A stretch of DNA of 17,101 nt, from positions 1-17,101 of the forward strand of contig FWCC01000303.1 in assembly GCA_900169235.1 (NCBI GenBank). Reading direction: 5' to 3'. Position numbers and translations under genes: made by a program. Source of the DNA: Zarea fungicola. Lineage: Eukaryota; Ascomycota; Sordariomycetes; Hypocreales; Cordycipitaceae. A model generated the notes under the pieces. The model was given only the letters and a program-made list of their open reading frames with translations, ran no database searches and was not told where the DNA came from. Shown here piece after piece: positions 1 to 9,226 of this stretch (position 1 is its first letter; each line of letters opens with the position of its first letter).

Positions 1-407
1 ACATGTCCTAATCGGGCCATGGGCGTACTAGCCTTTCGGCGGCCTAGCACTGCCCCGCGTCCCGTGTTGTAGCGTTTGTAACATAGGGCTTCCGTTAGAA
101 TAGTGATTACTGAATAGCTTCATCTGAGAGCGTGTGGAGTAGGGACTAGGACCATATAGTATTAGAGGCGGCTTTACAATTTCGAGCGTGTCCACATAGA
201 CAACCTCCTTCACCGTTAATTCCACTTTTGATGACATGGAACCGCTCATAATAACCTAGTACGCTGAAACGGTAAGCATTGGCTTCATAACTGGAAGAGG
301 CTAGTGGGAAAGTCAGTACATTACTGCCAGACATCTTGATATATATGGCACGTCTAAGACGTAGAGACTGGAGCAACTGAAGGTAGTTGACCAACTGTCC
401 ATAGTTG
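1..407. other. Left flank without a supported gene
   Basis: Short open frames exist on the minus strand (28-249 and 146-415), but they overlap each other in different frames, resemble no family I know, and one runs into the start of the gene at 408. I treat this stretch as the upstream region of that gene. A split exon of an unknown minus-strand gene running off the left edge cannot be excluded. Confidence 0.4.
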
Positions 408-989
408 ATGATCATGATTTATCGTCGTTTCATTGGTGCAACGAGCATGATTCTGCTGTGGGCTTCATGCCTAGCTGCCATTCTACCCAATGCAGCCCAC
501 AAGCAACAGCTCACAACGCGAGGTATTTCAAAAGACTCCTCTTGTCCAAGTGGTTGGTTGTGCCAACAGCAGCAATGTGACGCACCGTGTCCATCAGGAG
601 AAGTGTGCATCGCATTTGAGGGCGCGAAGGCATGCGCACCAGCAGACCAGAAGTGGTGTGCGCTTAACCCAAGCACTTTGCAGGCCGTTCAGTGCGAGGA
701 AAATGGTGTCTGTTGGTATGAGAGTTGTCTTTCCTCCGCAAATGACTTTAGCCTTTGTTAATATTTTCCCAGTCACGGCAACTGCTACAAGCCAGGCACG
801 GTATGCTGCGACAATACCAAAATTTAATGCACCATTGGAAACTTGTGCCTCGCCTGTCCTGGCGGCCAAACTTGCAGTACTGGCGCAACTACATGTGGTG
901 TTGATGGGCCACCCCAGTCGACTACCTCAACATCAAAAAGTACACCCCCAATTGTAACCATCTCGACAACGAAACAAGCACCTTCTTCA

Positions 990-1055
990 ACAAAAACGAC
1001 AACAACGACGACGACGACGACAACAACAACAACAACAACAACAACAACTACATCA
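990..1055 (+). repeat. ACR trinucleotide microsatellite coding for poly-Thr
   Basis: Runs of acg and then aca codons encode an uninterrupted threonine tract between the Cys-rich segment and the WSC domain. Such tracts are typical O-glycosylated linkers in secreted fungal proteins, and the repeat is likely length-unstable. Confidence 0.85.
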
Positions 1056-3837
1056 TCGTCATCAACCTCAGTTGCTGCGCCCGAGCCTACAATCGTTCAG
1101 CAAGATGGAAACTTCAAGTATCAAGGCTGTTTCGTTGACAACATCAGCTCCCGTGCGTTGATTGTCAGTAACAGCACCGATGCAAGCGCAACAGGCATGA
1201 CGGTTGAGAAGTGTGTCGAACTGGCCCAGAAACAAAATCTGCGCTACACTGGCGTCGAGAATGGCTCGCAATGTTTTGCCGGAAATACTCTACACACCTC
1301 AAACAAGGGCTCTGACAGCGACTGCAAGACCGTTTGCGCAGGTGCAACGACAGAGCTCTGTGGAGGAGACAGGACGGTGCAGGTCTACGAAGACACGACT
1401 TGGAGCGACCCGACCTTGGACGAGCTCACAGCCGTGCTGGTGCAGTATAATAGTTCCTTGTTTGAGCTCAGTACTCTCACAAACACATATCAGAATGTTA
1501 TGCAGCAGTGGGCAGACCAACAAAACAACGGCGGTGGCAACAAGGAACGCTGGTGGCGAATCAAACGCCTTGAGACAATTACAATTACGACGCTGCAGCA
1601 ACAAGTGTCCGAAGTCGAGAGTCGATATCCTGTTGTTCAAGCCATCCTTGGTGAGTGTCTAGAAACTGGCTGTGCTGTATTTTCGCCCCCCGAGCACTCG
1701 ACTGACTAAATATCTGCAGAGCGGGCAGCGCAAAATGGTGGCGTCCTCTACCTCCGAGCCGAGAGCCGCGACGTAGTGCGGCCCAACCAAGCCAATCCAT
1801 TTGTAAGGAATTTATTCACTAATATGAAATACATGCAAAAATAGCAAGTCTACACTTGCATAAAGAGATTGCTGCTGATGGGATAATGTTTGATAGGTTT
1901 GACCCACCTACCCTCGAACAGGCGCAGCAGTCATGTAAGTCGAGTGTACTATAAATACATTGAAGCGCAGATTACTGACAACTGACTCTATTTGTAGTCG
2001 ATATTCCTCTAAGCCACGTCCGTGATGTTAGGCGTTCCATAGACTCTGACCTAGAGTCGATTAACAGCGCCATCAGCGCTGGCTCAACAACACCCCTGAT
2101 TAATGCGGCACGAAGTGTAGAGGTTGCAAAAGACGCTGTATGAAAAGCCCCCCGGTCTTTTGGCAGGTCCAATTCCAAATATCAGCTACTAATCCATGGA
2201 AATTTTGATAGACAAGCGCCTTTGGAAAAGTCGTAGGAAATAGCATCAAGGAAATAGCAGCAAGCGGATTTGGTATTTGTACGTTACTAATCTCACGAAC
2301 CTGTTGACTACATACCCACTAACAAGCTGAAAGTCTCTATCCTCGCTCTTGTTTTTCTGCATTTACATCCTACCGGAAACGCCAACGACGGTGGTAACCA
2401 AGGTAATGGGAATCCAAGTTCTACAACAGGAGGGCACAGTGCTACCTCGTCTTCGACAACCACGTCGTCTACAGCGACGGCGACTGACTACCTGGTGGTG
2501 GCCGCCGACGGAGTTTCTGCCTCTGCTTTTGATGCCTACACTGGTCAGTTTGACTCTAAGAATGAAATAATTAAGACTGTCTTTGCCATGGCACGAGTGG
2601 CTAGTCTGAATGATTCAGCCGCGGCAGAGGTTGGGAAAAATGCTCTGGTAAACAGTGTGACCTTCAATGACTGGAAAGACACTGGAAATGACGGTTTGCC
2701 CCCACCCTCTCGCAAACGCCGGGATACAAACTCATTGCTTGACACTGAATTTCTCAACGTGACACTCTCGGAATCTCACACTCTAGATCGCCGCGTCGGG
2801 CCTGCTATAGCGCAGCCGCAGTTAAACCAGGTCCCACCACCAACAAACCTGCGAAAACGTAACCGCAAAGATGGTCAAGCTTTTCTGGTTCACCTGGAAA
2901 TGCTTTCACAGACCTGGTTTGATAACTCACTCTTGAGCTATAATGGAAAGGAATATGTGTTTGAAGTTGACCCTGGGAAAGACACGTATATTTATGTTCT
3001 TAATGACGGCGTCAACTATAGCCACGGCGAATTTGCCGACACAAGCAAAGATCCTCAAATCGTCATTAACAATTAGACCCCAACCGCTGACCACGGCACC
3101 AAAGTTGCGTCGGTGGCCGTAGGCAAGAACGTAGGCGTTGCCTCATCTGCAAAACTAGTTAGTGTGGCATTTGACCTTCAAAAAGAGGATGACACTATAA
3201 AGGCCATAGATGCTGCCTATAACGATATTATTTCTAAAGGTCGACAGGGTAACGCTGTTGTTGTCATGTCTTAGGGATGGCCATCTCAGGGTAGAGACGC
3301 CTAGGATTACTGGATGGCTAAATCCATTAGGAAGTTTATTGACAATGGAATCGTTCCTGTTAATGCGGCAGGTAACAACGGCAAAGATGGGTACGGCTTG
3401 ATTGCCGCCCACGTACCAGGCTCGTACTATAGGTACTTTGACGACTTTCTTGTGGTTGGTGCCGTGGATTCATCTGGTAAAAGAGCAAGCTTCTGCCCGA
3501 GATGCAATATTTTTGATTCCACCTCAGAGTGCTTACCAGCTTATGCCATGGGCGAAGGCGTAGGAACTGCGGAGAAGGGTGGAGGTTACTTACTTAGTGA
3601 CGGGACCTCATATGCTGCTCCCGCTGTTGCTGGGCTGGCTGCATACCTCATGAAGCACCCAAATGAAGAGATTAGGAACTATGTCAACACGGGAGACCAG
3701 GGCCAACTATCGCAAAGGCTGCGGTTGCTAATAAACGAATGGTCTTGGTCTCGGAATCCCGCGGATGGCAAAGACTTTCCCAACATTGTTTGGAACGCTG
3801 CCGTGGTAAACCGCTGTAACATGTACGATGCAGAGCC

Positions 3838-3905
3838 CGCAACAACAACATCGACAACAACGACAACGACAACAACGACAACAACGACCACAGCAACAAC
3901 TACAA
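3838..3905 (+). repeat. Second ACR microsatellite coding for poly-Thr
   Basis: Mixed aca/acg/acc codons encode a Thr-rich stretch directly after the S8 domain and before the short C-terminal tail. It is the same kind of linker as the one at 990-1055 but with more interruptions. Confidence 0.8.
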
Positions 3906-4092
3906 CGTCTGCAGCAGTTACGCCTGCCCCCCCAGTTCCACGTGCGGAGAAAGCTAAGGCCCGGGATGATGGCCAATTCTCAAATGAGAGCGATGGGAGT
4001 GTGTCTGCCGTAAGTATTTGTGTCCAAGGAACCTCTGAGCAATGTTGACTAATGTTATGTAGCCGAAGGCTTGCGCAACAAAGAGCGCGTAA

Positions 4093-5523
4093 AGGGTGAG
4101 CTGTTGAATAATGTCAATTATCTCTTCAAGATCACTGTACCCGCGCGTGTATTGGGCAGTCCTGAGGGTCTGAAGCTTCTAGTTGGCATTTTGAGGAGTT
4201 GCTACTGCTTGACTGAGTCGTGAAAGTTCTGTTCTTTGATTGCACATTGTCCTTTGGCACCTATCTAGCTTAAAAATATGGTTAATGGTAAGAACGTATA
4301 CCAGGCATATGAGATTGCGTACCGGGCTTCTGCATGGATCAATGTGTACTAGTATGCAATGATATAACTGAGACATGAGAACGACGCGCTTGTGTAATAT
4401 CGTAGATACAGGCATATATCAATTCTGGGCTGCCCACTATTTCTTGTACTGGTCTGGAAACACGTGCTACCCGTCTACAAGCGATGCTACCATAACAAAT
4501 GCATCGACGTATCGAAGGTAACCCTAGATAGTCTTTCGTCCACCGCACAAGTTTTCTGGTGAAGCTACCAATTAGGGGGGACGAAGGGCTCGCCACGAAG
4601 CAAGGTTAGTTCGCTGTTTGCGATTGAGAAAGCCAGGTAATTCCGCATCAAAAGGTCTATACTTTTATCGTCTGATATACACTATTGCGTATTAGTATTA
4701 TGATAACAGGGAAATCTATCACTATGACTCATGGAATAATAGGTTGGTGGTACCGTGTTGGAAGCCATTCGTACAGTCTTATATATGCTCAGGGAACTAC
4801 TGGAAGCAAAATGGTTGCGACTTACATTTGTTAGTAAAAAGTACGGGATTGTTTAATTCTTGATGAGATTTCTTCTCTTCTATAAAAATAATCGTATAGC
4901 TGATTTAAGCTTTCTGTAATGTAATGCAGTGCAAGCAGTTGCATTGATATTTTTCTCGTGGGCTGGACACCACTGTGGACGACTAGTGGCGAAAGTTTTG
5001 TGTATCTATTTCTACACTGCGAGTTACTGTTTCTGGCAAATTGGTTATAAAGTTTGTCCTTTTTTTTTCTTCAGAAAACAGTATCGACTCTTATTAAATT
5101 TCATGCACTAATAAAGCACGATGGCAAGGGCCAGATTTGAACTTTCTTCACTTGCGGCGTCGTGGCGTCGCTACTTACTGATCGTTGTCACTTGGCGCCC
5201 TCACAAGCAAACAAACCCTCTGCCAACAATCGCCAGACAGGCCACAACAGCACAGAAGCAACAACAGGGCTGGGTTTTTAGGCAGCAATCTCATGAATGG
5301 GTCAATCCCGAATCGCTTCCAGATCATTTATGCCTCTTTGGTGAGGAAATATGCTAGATTGCTGGCTGGAGTTCCTGATGTCCCTCTTGCGACTTTGTAG
5401 CCGAACATGGACACTTAAATTAGATAGAATTCTTAATTGGGAATATTTTAGAGAAAAGAAAAACAATAAAAAGAAGCATTTGCCAAAATTTGAAACGCGC
5501 TTCTACAGGAACAGCTGTCTTTG
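4093..5523. other. Gene-less stretch
   Basis: No family is recognised on either strand. Short open frames (minus 4179-4415 and 4339-4596; plus 4929-5111 and 5121-5357) lack any motif or convincing composition. The part near 5405-5490 is A-rich. The first few hundred bases are presumably the 3' flank of the decayed protease. Confidence 0.5.
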
Positions 5524-5949
5524 TCACCACCCAACTGGCGATCCTTCCCCATAATGTTCCCTCTCCCAAGCTACAAGCAGTGCCACAACAACCGCGTGTC
5601 CATGCAACTCTGCTTGAGACAACGCCATTTAACGCCCTAAGTCTGTTATACTTACAAGAGCCTCGCCTGTGGCGAGCAGTATCTCGACGATCCGGACAAA
5701 TCCCCCAGCACAGGCATGGAAAAGGGCCTTTCCGCCCTTTCGATCCGTCGCATTCACATGCGCATCCCCTGTAAGTACTAGCAACTTCACAATAGCTTCG
5801 TTGCCTCCCTGTGCCGCATAGATCAGCGGCGTGTATCCAAGGCTACGCCTGGAAGACTGGTGGACCTGCCAGTTCCCAGAAGCATCCGTACTATCTGATG
5901 AAATCCGAAATGTGCTGTAAGCGACAAGGCAGTGCGGCACGAAGTACAT
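5524..5949 (-). pseudogene. Ankyrin-repeat remnant
   Basis: Read on the minus strand, two clear ankyrin units follow each other: one beginning GYTPLIYAAQGGNEAIVKLL and one with DRKGGKALFHACAGGFVRIV. A third unit (MALSQAELHGHAVVVALLVA) lies in the same frame beyond a TAA at 5629-5631. The stop falls inside the third repeat at the position of the second Gly of the previous unit, so spacing is kept. The frame finally ends at 5524-5526. The N-terminal part upstream of about 5860 shows no repeat pattern and may be non-coding. No start, no partner domain and no full repeat array are visible, so this is a broken piece of a larger ankyrin protein. Ankyrin repeats bind other proteins; no further function can be given. 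Confidence 0.75.
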
Positions 5950-6322
5950 CAGTGGTCACTCTGACATGCTGTTGCTGTGGTCCACCCTGATCAGCAGAGG
6001 CAGGGCTGGATTGAGACCTGGTATAATACTGGCTAGTATAATTCTGGCGATAAGGTATGGAGGAACATACACCAGAGGCTTCACTGAGCAGGTACCCATT
6101 AAGTGGATTTATCGGGCTTTGGCGTGAACTCCGGCTACGAGACGCATTTGTGCTACAGCAGATAACCTTATGGTCCAGGGAATCTAATGGGGGACCACCC
6201 TTTCGGCGCAGTTTAACCTGTCAGCTTCGTTTTCATATTTCACGGTTTTGCTGGTCAATATTGTTGGATAAAATACACTGATGTCTTCCCTAGAATGGAA
6301 GCAAGGTGTGCCGTTTTATTTT
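5950..6322. other. Gene-less stretch between ankyrin remnant and TA-rich DNA
   Basis: A short plus-strand open frame (6057-6281) has no recognisable motif. Composition becomes TA-rich toward the right end. I see nothing else here. Confidence 0.4.
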
Positions 6323-6760
6323 TCAAGTCAGGTCTAAGCTAAAAGATAGGGAGAGGTGATATGCGTCTTGCTCAGAAGGGTATCGTAGGTTAAACCAGGA
6401 ATTTCCAAAACCTGAATATAATACAGATAGCTATAGCCCCTCTAGCAGATCTAGTTCATAAGTAGCTAAAGTCAACGCCTCATAGGAAGACTCAATCTCT
6501 AGAAAGAAATCCAAGAAGCGACCAGCTACATCTTAACCATATAGAGTAATGGATATAGGGTGACTGCCCTCGGTAGATTCAGGTGCGTTCTTAGAAAAAC
6601 GTACTAATGTCATATATATCTTAGACCCTTGACTCTAGCACTCTCATTTGACTTAGGTAATTAAATCAACAACCTCAAGCAGTGTATTACAATCTTCCCA
6701 TCCCTCACCCATAGCTATTAAACTAGTAGTTAATAGACCTAGAAGTGTCACGGTCGGAGC
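6323..6760 (-). pseudogene. Decayed open frame of unknown family inside RIP-like DNA
   Basis: One minus-strand frame reads as protein-like sequence for about 430 bp once stops are passed over. Stretches include TLLGLLTTSLIAMGEGWEDC, TLLEVVDLI, SQGSKIYMTLVRFSKNAPES, DVAGRFLDFFLEIESSYEAL and YSGFGNSWFNLRYPSEQD. The internal stops are TAA 6653-6655, TGA 6644-6646, TAG 6635-6637, TAA 6533-6535 and TAG 6431-6433; the frame ends at TGA 6323-6325. Two adjacent TAG codons (6761-6766) close it upstream. Each internal stop is one C-to-T change from CAA, CGA or CAG. I do not recognise the family. It could be a transposon protein or a captured host gene. Confidence 0.45.
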
Positions 6761-6901
6761 CTACTAGATCGTTATAGTTAGGGTGACTAAGAATTATCTA
6801 TATTTGCTTAAGGAGAAGAGAGATCTAACCAGCTATAAGATCACTATAAGTTCCTATAGGGGTAGCTATGAGATCCCTATTGGCTCCACCGTGTGTATAA
6901 T

Positions 6902-6940
6902 GTACGCGGCGCAGTCGCGTACTTTCCACCCAGGCCTGGG
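6902..6940. repeat. GC-rich hairpin and adjacent 12-bp palindrome
   Basis: Arms gtacgcg (6902-6908) and cgcgtac (6916-6922) are exact reverse complements around a 7-nt loop. Eight bases on, cccaggcctggg (6929-6940) is a perfect palindrome. They stand out in TA-rich surroundings and may belong to the end or a structural part of a decayed element. Confidence 0.6.
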
Positions 6941-7647
6941 CCTGTGACAATACTTTATGGCGCCTATATTTGTGTCTATACTAGGACCGTATCTAGTGGC
7001 ATAGTTATAGCCCTCTACATAGTAATAGGACTGGCTGGCATACCTCTTTAAGCCATTAATTGGCTTATATAGTTATTTTAGCTTCTATAACCTTAGCTCT
7101 TCCATTGTCCTTAACTTATAGCAAAGAAGCGTATTTACCATGGCCTAGAGCTCTAAGCCTATGAGCCTATATGGCTCTTATTATAGGTAGCGCATTATGC
7201 CTCATACAGTCAGCACAACGTAGGTCTTATAGGCTGTGCAAATAAGGACATAGTGGTCGCTATTATACATAAACCCCCGCACTATATTAGATAAATAGAC
7301 AGCTCAGCGCAAGAGGCAACCACCTACCCAACGCAGGTGGCTATTATAGCAGCTATATACCTATATACTAAAGGCCCAACGGCTATAGAGCTATAGGAAA
7401 GGGGAAGTTTATTATTACCTCTTTCGCTACGGCGTTAGCTGCCTTTTTATTTATTCACGCCGCCGCCACATTATTAGTTAATTTAGTTATAAGCACTAAA
7501 GACATTACTTAAAGCGGCAGCCCTATATTAAACGCAACTAATTATCACAGGGATCGCTAGGTAAAAAGTAAACCTAACCAGGGGACCCTAACCACACTTA
7601 GGGCCATTAGGGTTTATTTTCATATTAAGGTATAATTTCATATTTTA

Positions 7648-7682
7648 GTGGAACAGACAGGGGCCCCCTGTCGCGGCTCCAC
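7648..7682. repeat. Nested inverted repeat
   Basis: An inner pair gacagggg (7656-7663) and cccctgtc (7665-7672) is perfect around a single base. An outer pair gtgga (7648-7652) and tccac (7678-7682) encloses it. The structure could form a cruciform and may be a transposon terminus. Confidence 0.6.
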
Positions 7683-7760
7683 CCCCATACAAACCTTTCA
7701 TATTTCGACGAAAAATACCGCCCTCTATAAACAGTAGAATAATGCCTAGGATGCTATGGC

Positions 7761-8113
7761 AGGGGTTCGGGGAGCATAGGCATAATCAGGACAGGCTGAT
7801 GTGCAGCGACGGTTTGGCAAAATTTGGGCATTTTAAGTAGATGTGCTATCTGACAGAACCACTTGCATAGAATCTAGATCTTGTATAGGCGCCTTAGGAA
7901 ATACTCCTTATGAATCGTGTCCCGAATAGCTTATGCAGATTATATTCTGACCCTGACCAGCCTACCACGCTAAAATTTGTGCATCCATTGCCGGTCGGAC
8001 TCTGACAAATTGACGAAATTAGTTCTGGACGGCTGAAACGGCACTGTTGATTGGACCACTTTCGGAGCAGTAAATGTAGAGCTATATGCAAACTAGGACA
8101 AATTAATTAGAAC
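7761..8113. other. Gene-less stretch, 3' flank of the S66 peptidase gene
   Basis: A minus-strand open frame (7894-8091) has no recognisable motif and lies just beyond the stop of the peptidase gene, so it is best read as its 3' flank. Nothing else is seen. Confidence 0.45.
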
Positions 8114-9226
8114 TTAAATATATCCACCTCTGCGCGATCTACCCTCTACCCCAGCTTCCAACACCTCAAATTGGTCACTTTCCGAATCCAACACTGCCAG
8201 TGCGTCAAAAGGAAGAGTAACCATGGGTGTCGTGTGGCCAATATCCACATTGAACAGAATTGGAAACCGGTTTTCAGCGATAGGCCCATGGGAAGCATCG
8301 CACAAGAGACTCGTAATGACCTCAGCATACTCGTTCCTCGCCTCGTCCGAATCATAGCCAAATGGCCGCCCTACGACCAGGCCAGCGGCAGAGTCAAAGA
8401 CACCCTGTGCAACCAAATCGGCAAAGGCCGTCCGCACAGCCCCGATATCATCGGCCTCGCTCACAGCCGTCTCGAGAAATATGATTCGGCCACGCCAATC
8501 GGGGGCCAGCGCACGGACTCCATTTAACCGTACCACAGTGCCCAAAAGACCACCAAAGAGCCTACCCCGTGCTCTGCCTGGCCGAAGCCACGCCCATGCC
8601 GGTGACGACACTACCTTCTGCACCTCGAGAGACTGAGAGTCTTGAAAGAAGGCCGGGTGGTCTGGTGCGTAAAACGATGACCGAGGGATTTTACCCAGCG
8701 GTTCAGCCTTTGTAATTGCTTTGAACAGAGAGCTAACGCAGAAGGCCAGTGGCGTTGCTTGATCGTCCTGAGAGTCTGCTGTACCCAGTTCTGGGATCGC
8801 AGTTGGCCCGTAGAATGTGCGCAGCCCAGTAAGAGCATGCAGGAACCAGTGCAGCCCGGTATTGTCTGAGTATCCCACGACGACTTTAGGATTGGCGCGG
8901 ACCTGCTCTTGCAGCTCTGAATCCGCGACCAGCGCTGGCAGCAGCTCTGTAAATGTTTCGCCGCCGATGGTGCAGATGACAGCAGAGATAGTTGGGTCGA
9001 CCAGCGCAACACGGAGTTCACTGAGCCGATCGGCAATGCCACTCTGGATACCGGAATTTTCATTGGGAGTAAAGAATACTCGGACTTTGTAGCCATGGCT
9101 TTCAAATAGAGAGGACGCGCGCTTTATAGGCTCGGGAAATATCCCATTCAGCCGTGCGGAGAGCGAGACGAATGCAACAGTGTCCCCAGGCTGGAGAGCC
9201 TTAGCCAGGATGCGAGAGGGGGCCAT
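8114..9226 (-). CDS. LD-carboxypeptidase, peptidase family S66 (MccF-like)
   Basis: An intact, intronless 370-residue protein. I chose ATG 9226; the codon before it is GTG. The S66 catalytic triad is visible: Ser120 in VVGYSDNTGLH, Glu252 in IIFLETAVSEADD and His331 in VDIGHTTPM. CTIGGETFTELLPAL (about residues 85-99) is the glycine-rich stretch that precedes the nucleophile in this family. Bacterial members cleave L-D peptide bonds in murein tetrapeptide; the MccF branch hydrolyses the amide or carboxamide link of peptide-nucleotide antibiotics and so gives self-immunity. The GGE..LLP and GYSDNTGLH forms resemble MccF more than LdcA. No signal peptide is evident, so it is probably intracellular. 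The fungal substrate is unknown, and the family suggests an old transfer from bacteria. It sits between RIP-like DNA and the UstYa-type gene on the same strand. Detoxifying a peptide product is a possible role, by inference only. Confidence 0.92.
   Translation of the reverse strand: MAPSRILAKALQPGDTVAFVSLSARLNGIFPEPIKRASSLFESHGYKVRVFFTPNENSGIQSGIADRLSELRVALVDPTISAVICTIGGETFTELLPALVADSELQEQVRANPKVVVGYSDNTGLHWFLHALTGLRTFYGPTAIPELGTADSQDDQATPLAFCVSSLFKAITKAEPLGKIPRSSFYAPDHPAFFQDSQSLEVQKVVSSPAWAWLRPGRARGRLFGGLLGTVVRLNGVRALAPDWRGRIIFLETAVSEADDIGAVRTAFADLVAQGVFDSAAGLVVGRPFGYDSDEARNEYAEVITSLLCDASHGPIAENRFPILFNVDIGHTTPMVTLPFDALAVLDSESDQFEVLEAGVEGRSRRGGYI

Larger units (their letters stand above)
408..4092 (+). 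pseudogene. Decayed secreted WSC-domain subtilisin-like (S8) serine protease
   Basis: The start is ATG 408 (or 414), followed by a hydrophobic signal peptide (MILLWASCLAAILPNA) and a Cys-rich segment. Next come a poly-Thr linker (about 990-1055), a WSC domain (about 1116-1400, starting YQGCFVDN), a helical segment, a Ser/Thr linker near 2430-2490, the S8 domain (about 2930-3700) and a second poly-Thr tract (3838-3905). Visible protease residues are His (DHGT, codon 3092-3094), the oxyanion Asn (AAGNNG, 3374-3376) and the nucleophile Ser (DGTSYAAP, 3608-3610). The Asp position reads Asn (VLNDGV, codon 3002-3004). Well-supported introns are 716-772, 1651-1719, 1935-1997, 2138-2211 and 4010-4062; two more lie near 1803-1867 and 2273-2333 with poorer sites. 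After the last intron the frame ends at TAA 4090-4092. In-frame stops remain at 825-827, 3074-3076, 3272-3274 and 3302-3304, all inside well-conserved protein sequence. WSC domains bind carbohydrate, so the ancestor was probably a wall- or host-directed secreted protease. Certain of the family, fairly sure it is dead. Confidence 0.88.
6290..7760. mobile_element. TA-rich, RIP-like region, probably transposon remains
   Basis: No open frame of useful length survives, and TA dinucleotides in ctata/tatag runs are very frequent. In 7321-7380 I count 11 TpA against 6 CpA plus TpG. This is the footprint expected of RIP, which turns CpA into TpA in repeated DNA. Islands of GC-rich palindrome (6902-6922, 6929-6940, 7656-7672) stand out from the background. 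The 9-mer ggctccacc occurs in the same orientation at 6882-6890 and 7675-7683. The element class cannot be told because no transposase or reverse transcriptase motif is readable. Confidence 0.55.

Noticed and set aside
28..415. Two overlapping minus-strand open frames at the left edge
   Set aside because: Different frames, no convincing splice link and no known motif; the upper one overlaps the start of the protease gene.
759..761. In-frame TAA in the Cys-rich part of the WSC-subtilisin gene taken as a lesion
   Set aside because: It lies inside a good intron, 716-772 (gtatga...cccag, 57 nt), whose removal keeps the frame and gives a natural Cys-rich sequence (VCCHGNCYKPGTVCC).
990..1055. CRISPR-like or satellite array
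   Set aside because: Simple trinucleotide repeat in a coding Thr tract, with no spacers.
2141..2143. In-frame TGA after KDAV taken as a lesion
   Set aside because: It falls in a frame-correcting intron, 2138-2211, with the branch motif tactaat and acceptor gatag.
825..3304. A variant genetic code with TAA/TAG read as Gln
   Set aside because: Intact genes in the same window end at TAA or TAG, and one stop (3272) fits Trp better than Gln. Decay explains the data better.
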